From Shewanella sp. (GTDB taxonomy: Bacteria; Pseudomonadota; Gammaproteobacteria; Enterobacterales; Shewanellaceae), in the NCBI RefSeq assembly GCF_013214165.1, contig NZ_JABSSM010000005.1, positions 1-64,000 on the forward strand: a stretch of DNA of 64,000 nucleotides. The letters run 5' to 3'. A program made the translations under genes and the position numbers. Shown here piece by piece: positions 29,688 through 38,209 of the stretch (within the stretch, counting starts at the first letter, position 1; each line of letters begins with the position of its first letter). The notes beneath the pieces were generated by a model. It was not told where the DNA came from. It searched no databases and saw only the letters and a list, made by a program, of their open reading frames with translations.

Positions 29688-30116
29688 ATGAGACATTCAA
29701 TGAAAAAACCACCCTTAGGCTTATCTATACTCATGTTGCTATATTTCGCCTTGGCTGTTGTCGCCCTATTCCGGGCCGTCAACACCCAAGCCGTGGATCT
29801 ATTTTCTCTCGGGGTTATCCCGGTTCTCATAGGTCTGATACTAAGGACTAACTGGGCCAGCGTTGTCTTTAACGTTTACTTAGCAGTACAGACATTGGGA
29901 TTATCGGCACTGGCTGGCACAGCCATTATCGCCTACCAAATCTCGCCCCAAGATGTCAAAGTCATTCTAGATGGCCATGATATTCCCGTGCCACTCATCG
30001 CAATAATCGCCACCCTACTCTTGTCATTCCAGATCTATCTTGCCCTAGCCAAATCCACTAAGGCCTACCTGCAAGTGGAAGAAGCAAGCAAGAATAAGCG
30101 GTTTGATCATGCATGA
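29688..30116 (+). CDS. Small polytopic membrane protein
   Basis: About 142 residues with four predicted membrane helices (LGLSILMLLYFALAVVALF, LFSLGVIPVLIGLIL, a third around FNVYLAVQTLGLSALAGTA, and PLIAIIATLLLSFQIYLAL) and a charged C-terminal tail. No family recognised. ATGs at 29688 and 29700 are both possible; the open frame extends further upstream to 29418, but that part overlaps the opposite-strand DUF4240 gene and lacks hydrophobic or conserved character. Confidence 0.65.
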   Translation: MRHSMKKPPLGLSILMLLYFALAVVALFRAVNTQAVDLFSLGVIPVLIGLILRTNWASVVFNVYLAVQTLGLSALAGTAIIAYQISPQDVKVILDGHDIPVPLIAIIATLLLSFQIYLALAKSTKAYLQVEEASKNKRFDHA

Positions 30117-30172
30117 TCTTTAATGTAATTTAGCCGCTACATAATGACAATAATATTCCGAGAATCGTGACG

Positions 30173-30970
30173 ATGAGCATGCTACTCCCGAGTGAACTTT
30201 CAATACTGCTGGTTGAGCCCTCTGATACTCAAAGAAAAATAATCAGTAACCGATTGAATCAGGAGGGCATTAATAATATTCAGACTGCCAAGACCCTAGA
30301 TGAAGCCCTCACTATCATAGACAGACATCATCCGGATCTTGTCGCCTGTGCCATGCACTTCGAAGAAGGTACGGCATTAGATCTGCTCCAACGGCTCAAA
30401 GGCAATGACAAATATCAAGATATACAGTTTATGTTGGTCTCCAGTGAATGCCGTCGTGAGCATCTAGAGGCTTATCGCCAATCCGGTGTAGTATCAATAT
30501 TGCCAAAGCCTTTCTCTTCTGAGCATTTAGGTAAGGCGCTTAACGCCACCATAGATCTACTCAGTAATGATGAACTCGATCTCAACCATTTCGATGTCCA
30601 TAACCTTAGGGTATTGCTGGTGGACGACAGCATGATGGCAAGAAATATCATTAAACGTACCATAAACAATTTAGGCCTGAGGCTGATCACCGAAGCCTGC
30701 GATGGTGCCGAAGCAATTGAACTGATGCGGTCGAACATGTTTGATCTGGTGATCACAGATTACAATATGCCAAGTGTAGACGGACTCGCTCTCACCCAGT
30801 TTATTCGTAACGATAGCCAACAATCACATGTCCCCATCTTAATGGTGTCATCTGAAGCGAACGAAACGCATCTGAGTAACGTGTCTCATGCCGGCGTCAA
30901 TGCCCTCTGTGACAAGCCCTTCGAACCTCAACTGGTTAAGCGACTTCTTTATCAACTACTCGATGAATAA
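30173..30970 (+). CDS. Tandem receiver protein, first domain degenerate
   Basis: Soluble protein of 265 residues made of two CheY-like receivers without output domain. Receiver 2 (about 145-263) is canonical: acidic pair (VDDS), phospho-acceptor Asp196 (VITDYNMP), the Ser switch (MVSS) and Lys (DKPF). In receiver 1 (about 10-128) the acidic pair reads EP and the phospho-acceptor position is Ala (about residue 60, DLVACAMHF), although the Lys (PKPF) is retained. It is therefore a pseudo-receiver fused to a working one. The start could be GTG 30167, ATG 30173 or ATG 30179. No kinase adjacent. Confidence 0.88.
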   Translation: MSMLLPSELSILLVEPSDTQRKIISNRLNQEGINNIQTAKTLDEALTIIDRHHPDLVACAMHFEEGTALDLLQRLKGNDKYQDIQFMLVSSECRREHLEAYRQSGVVSILPKPFSSEHLGKALNATIDLLSNDELDLNHFDVHNLRVLLVDDSMMARNIIKRTINNLGLRLITEACDGAEAIELMRSNMFDLVITDYNMPSVDGLALTQFIRNDSQQSHVPILMVSSEANETHLSNVSHAGVNALCDKPFEPQLVKRLLYQLLDE

Positions 30971-30980
30971 CCCCCATTAG

Positions 30981-31060
30981 CGCGAGAAATACAGTCTGAG
31001 CAGGTAAAATGCAGCAGATGCCCGAGAAATACAGTGTAACAAGTTAAAATGCAGCAGATA
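30981..31060 (+). repeat. 40-bp tandem repeat downstream of the tandem-receiver gene
   Basis: Two direct copies (30981-31020 and 31021-31060) of a unit beginning cgcgagaaatacag, with about 33 of 40 bases identical. It begins 10 bp after the stop codon and is unrelated to the gene's own 3' end. Confidence 0.8.
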
Positions 31061-31267
31061 ACTGGTCCACCACTAGGCTAGATGCTCGATGATTCGTCAA
31101 ACAAGCGCATTTTGATGATTATTCACCCAAATATTGACCTAAAACGCTATTCCAGGGTGCTAAAAACCTTTAAAAATGGCTAAGCTTATGGCATGTTAGC
31201 TAGAGTAATTGATAAGTACCTAATGCGGTTAGCTTAATTAAATCTACGGAAAGAAGAGACGATTCAA

Positions 31268-31543
31268 ATGAATAAGACTGAACTTGTTGCAAAAATGGCT
31301 GAAAATGCGGACCTGACTAAAGCAGAAGCTGCACGCGCACTAAAATCTTTTGAAGAGACAATCACAGAAGCGCTGAAGGGTGGTGATAAAATCTCTATTA
31401 TTGGCTTTGGTTCTTTTGAAACTACAAATCGAGCTGCACGTACTGGTCGTAACCCACAAACGGGTAAAGAAATCCAGATCCCAGCTGCAACCGTACCTAA
31501 GTTTAAAGCAGGAAAAACACTGAAAGATAGCGTTAATCAGTAA
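31268..31543 (+). CDS. HU-type nucleoid protein
   Basis: Histone-like DNA-bending protein of 91 residues. It has the HU N-terminal helix-turn-helix (MNKTELVAKMAENADLTKAE), the FGSF strand, the DNA-arm motif RTGRNPQTGKEI and the conserved C-terminal FKAGKTLKDSV. The arm carries the Pro that intercalates into DNA. It is related to but distinct from both E. coli HupA and HupB, so I give no symbol; Shewanella encodes several HU paralogues. Monocistronic with its own terminator. The sequence before it (31061-31267) is AT-rich with no gene. Confidence 0.96.
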   Translation: MNKTELVAKMAENADLTKAEAARALKSFEETITEALKGGDKISIIGFGSFETTNRAARTGRNPQTGKEIQIPAATVPKFKAGKTLKDSVNQ

Positions 31544-31559
31544 CATTTTCTGCCTCAAG

Positions 31560-31584
31560 AAACCTCCTACTGGGAGGTTTTTTT
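31560..31584 (+). terminator. HU gene terminator
   Basis: An 8-bp stem AAACCTCC/GGAGGTTT with a 5-base loop, followed by a T7 run, 16 bp after the stop. Confidence 0.85.
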
Positions 31585-32140
31585 ATGCCTGAGCTTTCCC
31601 CTATCCATATCGGTACACTATGACTACTCCAGCTGTGATACTGTCACCTCTTGCTTCGGCACCAGCAGTGATACCGACGACTCGATATCACTCCATAAGA
31701 AGACAGATTGTGGATCCATCTCTTTGAGCTTGAGCGATACGACCTAAAAGATGATTATCCAAAACTAGTCTTAAATTGCAGCTATAGTTTCGACCTTTAC
31801 TAAAATCTCTATTCTGGTGCTAGCTTAGGTTAGAGTTTGCTACATTTGCGATATAGAACCTAGTAGGTTATCGTTTTCTCGGCGTCCCCCTAGTTCACAA
31901 ATAAATTAAACCATTGGTTATAGTGAAATTAACTCAACTCTAAGTTAACCCCCACGAACTATTAATTTTTATTAGCTGCAAACATCCGCCTTGCCTACAG
32001 CGCTTTGAACTCCCGCTAAATGATCAGATACTTACTCGAAATGGTATAATATGCAGCTAGATACTTCCAACTCAACAGAGTTAACATCCTATGCTAAAGC
32101 GCTTTTTTACTCATACCAAGCGGTCAAATCACAGACAATA
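31585..32140 (+). other. Gene-poor 550-bp spacer with one extended -10 element
   Basis: No ORF of note. An extended -10 promoter element TGGTATAAT ends at 32050, followed by a small hairpin (AACTC 32069-32073 with GAGTT 32078-32082) and a T6 run at 32103-32108. A short plus-strand transcript is possible but weakly supported. Confidence 0.3.
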
Positions 32141-32141
32141 A

Positions 32142-32163
32142 AAAAGCGCCTCTCGGCGCTTTT
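32142..32163 (-). terminator. AGCS symporter gene terminator
   Basis: A 9-bp stem AAAAGCGCC/GGCGCTTTT around TCTC, followed on the minus strand by a T-run, 28 bp past the stop at 32191. Confidence 0.85.
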
Positions 32164-32190
32164 AATTTTCGATTATGTCGCGATTATAGA

Positions 32191-33564
32191 TTAAGCTTTA
32201 GCAGCCTCTTCTTCTTCGCGCTTCTTAATAAAGTATTCCCGAGTCAGTTTAAACACTACCGGACTGAGTAATGCCAGAGCGATAAGGTTTGGAATCGCCA
32301 TCATGGCATTGAGCGTATCCGCCAGTAGCCAGATGAAATCCAGTGAACTGACCGCACCCAATGGCACCACTAGAATCCATAGCACTCTAAACGGCTTGAC
32401 CGCTTTCACGCCAAATAGATACTGCACACACTTCTCGCTATACACACTCCAACCTAAGATGGTGGTGAAGGCGAACACAGACAGGGAAATGGCCACAATA
32501 TAGTTACCCATAGGCAGCGCCGTTGCGAAGGCCAAGGAGGTCATTGCCGCCCCATTCTCACCCGATGTCCAGGCACCCGATACTATGATGGCCAAACCTG
32601 TGATAGAACAGACGATTAAGGTATCGATAAACGTACCCAACATGGCAACCAGGCCTTGAGCGACCGGGTTATTAGTCTGAGCAGAAGCGTGAGCAATCGG
32701 TGCACTACCTAGGCCTGCTTCATTGGAGAAGATGCCTCGTGCCACACCGAAACGAATCGCTGCCCATACAGCTGCACCGGCGAAGCCACCTTGAGCCGCA
32801 ACCGGGTTAAATGCACTGTGCACAATCAAGACAATGGCATCTGGAATCGCAGCAGCGTTAACGGCTAATACCGCAAGACCCGCGGCGATATAGAACAGGG
32901 TCATGAGTGGTACCAGCTTACCCGCCACATCGGCGATACGCTTGATCCCGCCCATCAGTACGGCACCGACTAATACCATCAACACTAGACCCGTTATCCA
33001 GGTCGGCACACCGAAGTTACTGCTTAGGGCATCGGCTACCGAGTTTGACTGTACCGTGTTACCGATACCGAACCCGGCAAAAGAACCGAACAGGGCAAAC
33101 GCGGTACCTAACCAGGCCCACTTGCTACTGAGTCCATTCTTGATGTAGTACATAGGGCCACCGATGTGGTTGCCATTTGCATCTATTTCACGATATTTTA
33201 CCGCGAGTACCGCCTCGGCAAACTTAGTCGCCATACCCACCAGCGCCGTACACCACATCCAGAATAGCGCACCCGGACCACCAATAAAGATAGCTGTAGC
33301 AACGCCGGCAATGTTACCCGTACCAATTGTTGCTGAAAGCGAAGTCATTAATGCATTGAAAGGGCTAATTTCCCCTTTCATCGACTTATCTTTATCAGGG
33401 ATCCGGCCAGACCAGAGCAGTTTAAAGCCTGCACCCAACTTTAAAATTGGCATCAGTTTCAAACCCACGGAGAGAAACAGACCCACTCCTAAGATCATGA
33501 CCAGCATGGGGACACCCCATACAAAACCATTGATCATACTGACAACTTCAGTTATTCCTTCCAT
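32191..33564 (-). CDS. Sodium:alanine/glycine symporter (AGCS family)
   Basis: Inner-membrane Na+-coupled amino-acid importer of 457 residues with about ten to eleven hydrophobic helices. Family marks are the TLSATIGTGNIAGVATAIFIGGPGA region near the N-terminus, HIGGPMYYIKNGL, and GVARGIFSNEAGLGSAPIAHA in the centre. It resembles AlsT/DagA-type carriers of alanine or glycine; the exact substrate cannot be read. The C-terminus is a charged cytosolic tail. No glycine riboswitch was recognised in its leader (33565-33800 on the minus strand). Confidence 0.95.
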   Translation of the reverse strand: MEGITEVVSMINGFVWGVPMLVMILGVGLFLSVGLKLMPILKLGAGFKLLWSGRIPDKDKSMKGEISPFNALMTSLSATIGTGNIAGVATAIFIGGPGALFWMWCTALVGMATKFAEAVLAVKYREIDANGNHIGGPMYYIKNGLSSKWAWLGTAFALFGSFAGFGIGNTVQSNSVADALSSNFGVPTWITGLVLMVLVGAVLMGGIKRIADVAGKLVPLMTLFYIAAGLAVLAVNAAAIPDAIVLIVHSAFNPVAAQGGFAGAAVWAAIRFGVARGIFSNEAGLGSAPIAHASAQTNNPVAQGLVAMLGTFIDTLIVCSITGLAIIVSGAWTSGENGAAMTSLAFATALPMGNYIVAISLSVFAFTTILGWSVYSEKCVQYLFGVKAVKPFRVLWILVVPLGAVSSLDFIWLLADTLNAMMAIPNLIALALLSPVVFKLTREYFIKKREEEEAAKA

Positions 33565-33762
33565 TCAAACCTCTTCATTTCTTGCTGATTATTTTTATGT
33601 TTTTACGTTTAGCTCTATGGCTAATATTTTTTGATTGCGCCCCAGAGTACACCGAATAGTCAAGGTTTGGAAAGGGGGCAGAGGGAAACTATTAGTGAAT
33701 AGTTTTACACTTCAGAATACGGTAACTTGTCGGATAACCCGTTTGATTCAAATATCTTTTTC

Positions 33763-33949
33763 TTGATCTAGCTGTATGGCTAGTTATAGGATTCATGAAG
33801 TCCATAGCTTCGCTAGTGTATATTGCCTGCTGCAGTGCCGTGTATGTATGCATCAATGTCGTGAAGGCTGGCAATGATTGAATAGATTAAGACACTTGAC
33901 TATGCTGGCATGCCTCAATGATAAGAGGCTCCCCTTATCATTATTTTTT
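33763..33949 (+). ncRNA. Possible small RNA or micro-ORF transcript ending at an orphan terminator
   Basis: A hairpin AATGATAAG/CTTATCATT (33917-33925 with 33934-33942) followed by a T6 run is oriented on the plus strand, where no annotated gene ends. Upstream is a candidate promoter, TTGATC (33763-33768) and TATAGG (33785-33790). The interval also contains a 28-codon ORF (33795-33881, MKSIASLVYIACC...) with only a close AGGA. Predicted transcript about 150 nt; inference only. The flanking stretch 33565-33762 has nothing else recognisable. Confidence 0.3.
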
Positions 33950-33963
33950 CGCTGGTTATAACA

Positions 33964-34359
33964 TTATTGGTACATATGACCTTCATGCTTTAGCCAGCCA
34001 TTTATATGCTTGTTATTTGGGTCTCGATGAGTCCAATGCACTACACCACCTTTATTATTCCATTCATACTCACCATAAAATTGAACCAGATCACCCTTTG
34101 CAATAGAGCTGACTCTTGGTGCAAGGTCAATATTATGAGCTATCAAGATAGTCTGACCTAGAGCTAACTTAAGAATGAATTTTTGATGACGCGAGCCATT
34201 ATTATCGTCTCTTAAAATACGAATAACGGTCCCCTTCCCTTTGACTTGTACATTACTTTTTTGGCTTTGATAAGCCTCTTTCAACGTTATTGCTTCGGCG
34301 ATATTTGCCCATTGTAATAAAGCGAAGACAACAAAAATCGATATCGATAGTTTTCTCAT
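33964..34359 (-). CDS. DUF3465 family exported protein
   Basis: A 131-residue periplasmic protein with a signal peptide (LSISIFVVFALLQWANIAEA). The core matches DUF3465: GKGTVIRILRDDNNGSRHQK, GQTILIAHNIDL and the GEYEWNNKGGVVHWTHRDP block rich in Trp/His, which suggests a small OB-like fold. The function is unknown. Complete, monocistronic. The next gene on the same strand (hydrolase) is 274 bp upstream. Confidence 0.85.
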   Translation of the reverse strand: MRKLSISIFVVFALLQWANIAEAITLKEAYQSQKSNVQVKGKGTVIRILRDDNNGSRHQKFILKLALGQTILIAHNIDLAPRVSSIAKGDLVQFYGEYEWNNKGGVVHWTHRDPNNKHINGWLKHEGHMYQ

Positions 34360-34604
34360 GTGCCAAACCCTCCCTAGTTTTATAGCGTCCTAGTGTTTAT
34401 GTATTGCCTATAGATTTGATAAACGTGCATGAAAAATTTACAAGCCTATTACTTGGCAACGCGCGCATTATATCTAATTGAATTTATTGTAGTTATATAT
34501 TATTTACAAGATCTAAGATCATGATTTTATCTCACAAAAAAGACAAAAAAAAGACAGGGCAGCCATAACTTTCTTACTCGCAGTGATAAAGCGTAGACTT
34601 GGTA

Positions 34605-34634
34605 AAAGGATAGACTGTGAGCGACCTATCCTTT
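34605..34634 (-). terminator. Terminator overlapping the hydrolase stop region
   Basis: AAAGGATAG (34605-34613) pairs with CTATCCTTT (34626-34634); on the minus strand the 3' arm ends in TTTT. The 5' arm touches the stop codon. Confidence 0.5.
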
Positions 34635-35437
34635 CAGTTTACTCTTTGTAAGAGCTTACGTAATTCTGTTATCACTAATTCTGGCTCGTCAATCTGAACA
34701 TAATGATAACTTTTATCAGTCAGTATAACTTGGCCTTGGGGGAAACTTTCCGCCCATTCTTTGTGTAACTGCCCCCATTCATATCTTGCTTCATCGGTGA
34801 AAAATAATAACTCAGGCTCTTTATACTTTTTCACTGAGGCAATAACCGTGACCGGAATATCTCTGATTTCAGGGTAATCTGGCAAGGGTCGTTTGCTCCA
34901 AAAATCTAAGTATTGATTTGACATGCCATTGGACAGGTCATCTTTCTTGATTTGAGCTATTTCCTGGTTACCTTTTTTAAGATCAATGGCACGAATAATA
35001 TCAACATCGTGCTCTGAGGAGGGCTCTATCAACATCATAGCGTTAATTTGTTCGGGGTAAGACACCGAAAAAGTCCTCGCTATATAGGCACCGTACGAAT
35101 GTGCCAAATACAAAACGGGTTCCTGTACGTCAATGACGTTCAAGAAATCACTTACATGCTTGGCATAATCGTCCGAGCTAAAGTGGCGTTGGATCTGAGT
35201 AGAGTTGCCGTTGCCTACACGAGAGTAGCGAATAACTTTGGTGAACTTAGCTATCTTATCAAAAACGGGATCCCAATCGCTTAAACCAGCGGTGCCCCCC
35301 GCCTCAAGCAAGACGGTGTGCTTTCCTGAACCTGATATTTCATATTCTATTTCAAACTCGCCAACTTTGGCAGTTTGTGCAGCAGACACTGCAAAAAAAG
35401 GTAATAGACAACCAAAAATAACAACTACTTTTTTCAT
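34634..35437 (-). CDS. Exported alpha/beta hydrolase
   Basis: Periplasmic hydrolase of 267 residues with a signal peptide (VVVIFGCLLPFFAVSAAQ). The oxyanion region is LLEAGGTAGLSDW. The nucleophile elbow is AHSYGA (GxSxG variant with His at the first position). A catalytic His is likely in SYHYVQIDEPELV near the C-terminus, with an acidic partner upstream (FFTDEARYEW). The substrate is unknown; lipase, esterase or lactonase activity cannot be told apart. Base composition is more AT-rich than in the core genes around, and it sits beside a BrnTA remnant, hinting at an acquired segment between 33.6 and 36.8 kb. Confidence 0.85.
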   Translation of the reverse strand: MKKVVVIFGCLLPFFAVSAAQTAKVGEFEIEYEISGSGKHTVLLEAGGTAGLSDWDPVFDKIAKFTKVIRYSRVGNGNSTQIQRHFSSDDYAKHVSDFLNVIDVQEPVLYLAHSYGAYIARTFSVSYPEQINAMMLIEPSSEHDVDIIRAIDLKKGNQEIAQIKKDDLSNGMSNQYLDFWSKRPLPDYPEIRDIPVTVIASVKKYKEPELLFFTDEARYEWGQLHKEWAESFPQGQVILTDKSYHYVQIDEPELVITELRKLLQRVN

Positions 35438-36005
35438 CGTAACTCCACAGTAGTGATGAACTCTAACGTCTTAGTATGGGTGCGTTGTGCTGCTTGCAAG
35501 GCATAAACTGCTTGTTGGACTTGGCCGCTGCCGAGTCCAAGTTAATGACTTTATCATTCGCTATTAGCACTTTTTTTGCTAAAGGGATTTTTTGAAGTTG
35601 TGTCTGGGCTGTAGAGCAGAGTGGCTCAATTGATATCGACTAGTCTGTACGTTTTTCATTGAAATCCTTTATCATTGCTGTGTTCCTTCACATTTATTTA
35701 CGTCTAACTGATTTAGCTTGTGTACACCCAGGTGACTATCCACTAGAGATCAGCTGTAGGAAGATCACCATTTAATAAGCTACTGTTTAGTTTGTCAGAT
35801 AGTAATGCTAACTACTCGCTAATGGCAAGCGATGATCCGTGGGATTGGTATAGAGGACATTTCATTACTAAGGGTAAATGTCATCTTTTGTATGGAACAC
35901 AATAGACCATTCAGTCGCGTGTCTAGCGGTTTCATGAAATTGGCATGCTGGGCGGTGTGTGGGGCTCGAAGCGAGACACCTCTGGCGACTCGATTAGGGC
36001 TGTGA
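35438..36005. other. 568-bp spacer without confident genes
   Basis: Contains a hairpin TTGGACT...AGTCCAA (about 35515-35542). On the minus strand there is an open frame (35819-36013) whose translation, rich in Arg/His/Pro (RVARGVSLRAPHTAQHANF), looks like translated intergenic repeat rather than a protein. No promoter or attachment site could be established. Confidence 0.4.
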
Positions 36006-36224
36006 TTATGCATGCCAGTTGATATCTATTTTTTTGTGTTTTGCCATGCAGTCACGTAAATATAGATTGATCAGACTTTGATATGGCACACCTGACTCTT
36101 CTGCCATGCCTTTAAAGTAGGAGATAACGTCTTCACCTAAACGCATTGTGACAGGTTTTTTAAGTTTGCTAGCGTAAGGGTTTTTACGCGACTCCATAGT
36201 TGATAAATCATATTCATCTTGCAT
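36006..36224 (-). CDS. brnA: BrnA-family antitoxin
   Basis: A 72-residue ribbon-helix-helix antitoxin and autorepressor of the type II BrnTA system. The diagnostic core reads KKPVTMRLGEDVISYFKGMA followed by GVPYQSLINLYLRDC; the strand residues before GEDV contact DNA and the C-terminal helix dimerises. It starts two bases after the stop of the disrupted brnT reading frame, the usual toxin-first order. The gene is intact although its toxin partner is not. Confidence 0.9.
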   Translation of the reverse strand: MQDEYDLSTMESRKNPYASKLKKPVTMRLGEDVISYFKGMAEESGVPYQSLINLYLRDCMAKHKKIDINWHA

Positions 36225-36226
36225 AA

Positions 36227-36510
36227 TTAATAGCCTCGCTGATAGTGCTTACCTTCATTTTTTGTTGCTTTTCTGGCTGAAATAACTCTTACAGTATTTC
36301 CTTCGTCACGCTCACAGTGACAAATAAGGAGTAGGTTTGTTTCATTGCTCATTCCAAGCATCAAAAAGCGATCTTCTGCTTCGGAGTTCTTGCGATCCCA
36401 GAACTGCACCGCGAATTATCAAAGAAGACTGATTGAGCTTCTTTGAAGGATATACCGTGTTTGTTGATATTTGATGCCGCTTTGACCGCATCCCATTCAA
36501 ACTTAATCAT
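36227..36510 (-). pseudogene. brnT: brnT toxin gene with a -1 frameshift
   Basis: BrnT is a RelE-fold ribonuclease toxin. The N-terminal part is in one frame (MIKFEWDAVKAASNINKHGI, then FKEAQSVFFDN) and the C-terminal part in another (QFWDRKNSEAEDRFLMLGMS, then ISARKATKNEGKHYQRGY to the stop). Joining the two frames around 36412-36420, where five bases replace an expected six, restores a normal-length BrnT. A single-base deletion therefore separates them, giving a truncated peptide from the first frame. The remaining sequence is well preserved, so the lesion is recent or a sequencing error. A palindrome covers the promoter. No slippery heptamer is visible at the junction. Confidence 0.85.
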
Positions 36511-36511
36511 A

Positions 36512-36528
36512 TGTACATTGTATGTACA
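36512..36528. promoter_or_regulatory. Candidate BrnA operator
   Basis: Perfect inverted repeat TGTACAT-TGT-ATGTACA immediately before the brnT start codon. Position and symmetry fit the autorepression site of a ribbon-helix-helix antitoxin. Confidence 0.6.
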
Positions 36529-36832
36529 CTGGCCCAAGTTGTTCAAAGTGACCCTAACGCCTAGCACAGATGCTTACAAAAATGGCGCAACTTTTTCAGG
36601 TTTTATGGGGCTTATTCAACACTTGGGATAAGGTCGCTGATAAAGAGGGATAAAATCGCAGAGCGTATAGGGAGATAGGAAATGTCTTATGTATGTCTGG
36701 AACATACAAGACCCTGCACAGCACCGCCGCAGGCGATAGATATCAATGAAGCTAAAAGTTATAAACACACGAGCCAGCCAGAGCTAAAACAGAAAATGTG
36801 ATCAGCCTTGATTCGAAGACTAACCAAGGCGG

Positions 36833-38086
36833 CTAATCTTTTGGTAGATAAATGCTGATAATAGCCGTCAGCCCCAACATAGCCGATGAGATCCACAAAC
36901 AGGCTTCTAACCCAGCTACCTGGTACACATAACCAGAAAGCACAGTGCCGATTAGGCGCCCCATGGCATTGGCCATGTAGTAAAAGCCCACATCCAGGGA
37001 GACACAGTCATCACTGGCATAATTGACGATCAAAAAACTGTGTAGCGAAGAATTAACCGCGAATACTGCACCGAAGAGCATCAAGCCAGCTAACAGGCTC
37101 AGTTGGGGGCTGATATTAAAGGTCAAGGCTAACGCAATCAGCCCTGGGATAGCCGTAAGTGCACCAACCCACAGTAGGGCTTCCCTTCCTCCTGGCGCCG
37201 AGCCATCGGATTTAGCGGTCAACCTTGGGGCTTGAGTCTGCACCAAACCATATGCAATAACCCAGAGGGCCAGAAATCCTCCCACATAATAGTGATCCCA
37301 GCCAAACTGGCTGCCGAGATAGAGGGGCAATGCCACCACAAACCAGACATCACGGGCCGCAAACAGGAACATACGCGCAGCCGATAAGATGTTGATGCTG
37401 CGGCTCTTAGAAAATATCTCGCTAAATTTGGGCTTGTTCTTGGCTTTGCCTAATTCTCGCTTGAGAGTAAACAGACTCAAGACCCAGACTAAGGTTAGTG
37501 CGATTGCCATGATAGCGATGGCAAACGTGAAGCCAAACAGGCTCAGTAGGGCACCACCGAGAAAGAATCCCGCTCCCTTGAGGGCGTTTTTAGAACCTGT
37601 AAGCTTGGCAATCCAGCCATAGAGTTTCTGTTGCTTAGCATTGGCATCGTCTCTAGCCTTAGCCTGGCCGTCGGCCTGCTCAGTAACCAGCAGCATCTTG
37701 ATTGAGCTCTTGGCACTCATCTTATTGAGATCTTTGGCTATGCCGGAAATCCCTTGGGCCATCATCACCCAAAATAAGGTGAGCATGGAGCTTGGCACCA
37801 GCAACATGGCAAGCGCCGCGACCTGCAAGCCGAGACCCATATTCATGGTCTTGTTAAGCCCTATACGCGCCCCCAGATAACCGCCAACTAAGTTGGTGAT
37901 CACACCGAAAATCTCGTAGAAGAGAAACAGCATGGCGATAGCCAGAGGGCTATAACCTAGCTGATGAAAATGCAGCACCACCAGCATCCGCAGGGCACCA
38001 TCGGTCAAGGTAAATGCCCAATAGTTGCCTGTGACTAGCAGATATTGCCTCACAGATTCCGGTAAAGACTTAACTCTGGATATCAT
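36833..38086 (-). CDS. arsJ: Organoarsenical efflux MFS transporter ArsJ
   Basis: Inner-membrane major-facilitator exporter of 417 residues and about 12 helices. ArsJ exports 1-arseno-3-phosphoglycerate, the unstable product made by the partner GAPDH from arsenate and glyceraldehyde-3-phosphate; outside the cell it hydrolyses, so arsenate is expelled. The sequence matches ArsJ from the N-terminus (VRQYLLVTGNYWAFTLTDGA) through the cytosolic loop AKDLNKMSAKSSIK and the Gly-rich helix KGAGFFLGGALLSLFGF. The GAPDH gene lies 257 bp upstream on the same strand with tandem repeats in between, and arsR leads the operon. A hairpin (36806-36831) at the stop may help termination. Confidence 0.95.
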   Translation of the reverse strand: MISRVKSLPESVRQYLLVTGNYWAFTLTDGALRMLVVLHFHQLGYSPLAIAMLFLFYEIFGVITNLVGGYLGARIGLNKTMNMGLGLQVAALAMLLVPSSMLTLFWVMMAQGISGIAKDLNKMSAKSSIKMLLVTEQADGQAKARDDANAKQQKLYGWIAKLTGSKNALKGAGFFLGGALLSLFGFTFAIAIMAIALTLVWVLSLFTLKRELGKAKNKPKFSEIFSKSRSINILSAARMFLFAARDVWFVVALPLYLGSQFGWDHYYVGGFLALWVIAYGLVQTQAPRLTAKSDGSAPGGREALLWVGALTAIPGLIALALTFNISPQLSLLAGLMLFGAVFAVNSSLHSFLIVNYASDDCVSLDVGFYYMANAMGRLIGTVLSGYVYQVAGLEACLWISSAMLGLTAIISIYLPKD

Positions 38087-38102
38087 AGCGATCCTAGTGT
38101 CG

Positions 38103-38144
38103 AGTTCCTAGATTTTAGATTTTAGATGCTAGATGCTAGGAACT
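38103..38144. repeat. CTAG-rich palindromic element upstream of arsJ
   Basis: AGTTCCTAG (38103-38111) and CTAGGAACT (38136-38144) flank a stretch of near-repeats of TTTTAGAT/GATGCTA. The same arms occur at 40083-40115. Confidence 0.7.
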
Positions 38145-38209
38145 TACAGCTTTCTTAGCCCTATCTTGAGCTTATAACTTATAGCTTCTTATCTTGAAGA
38201 CCTACCATT

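Noticed and set aside
30981..31060. CRISPR-like repeats
   Set aside because: Only two direct copies abut each other with no spacer.
33565..33760. Glycine riboswitch before the AGCS symporter
   Set aside because: No conserved aptamer core could be seen on the minus strand.
35455..35570. Possible integron attC site near the hydrolase gene
   Set aside because: A TTGGACT/AGTCCAA hairpin is present, but the flanking core sites do not match the RYYYAAC and GTTRRRY pattern.
35819..36013. Minus-strand ORF of 64 residues
   Set aside because: Composition and position suggest repeat-derived intergenic DNA; no ribosome site or family.
36400..36425. Programmed frameshift in brnT
   Set aside because: No slippery heptamer or downstream stimulatory hairpin at the junction; a plain deletion is simpler.
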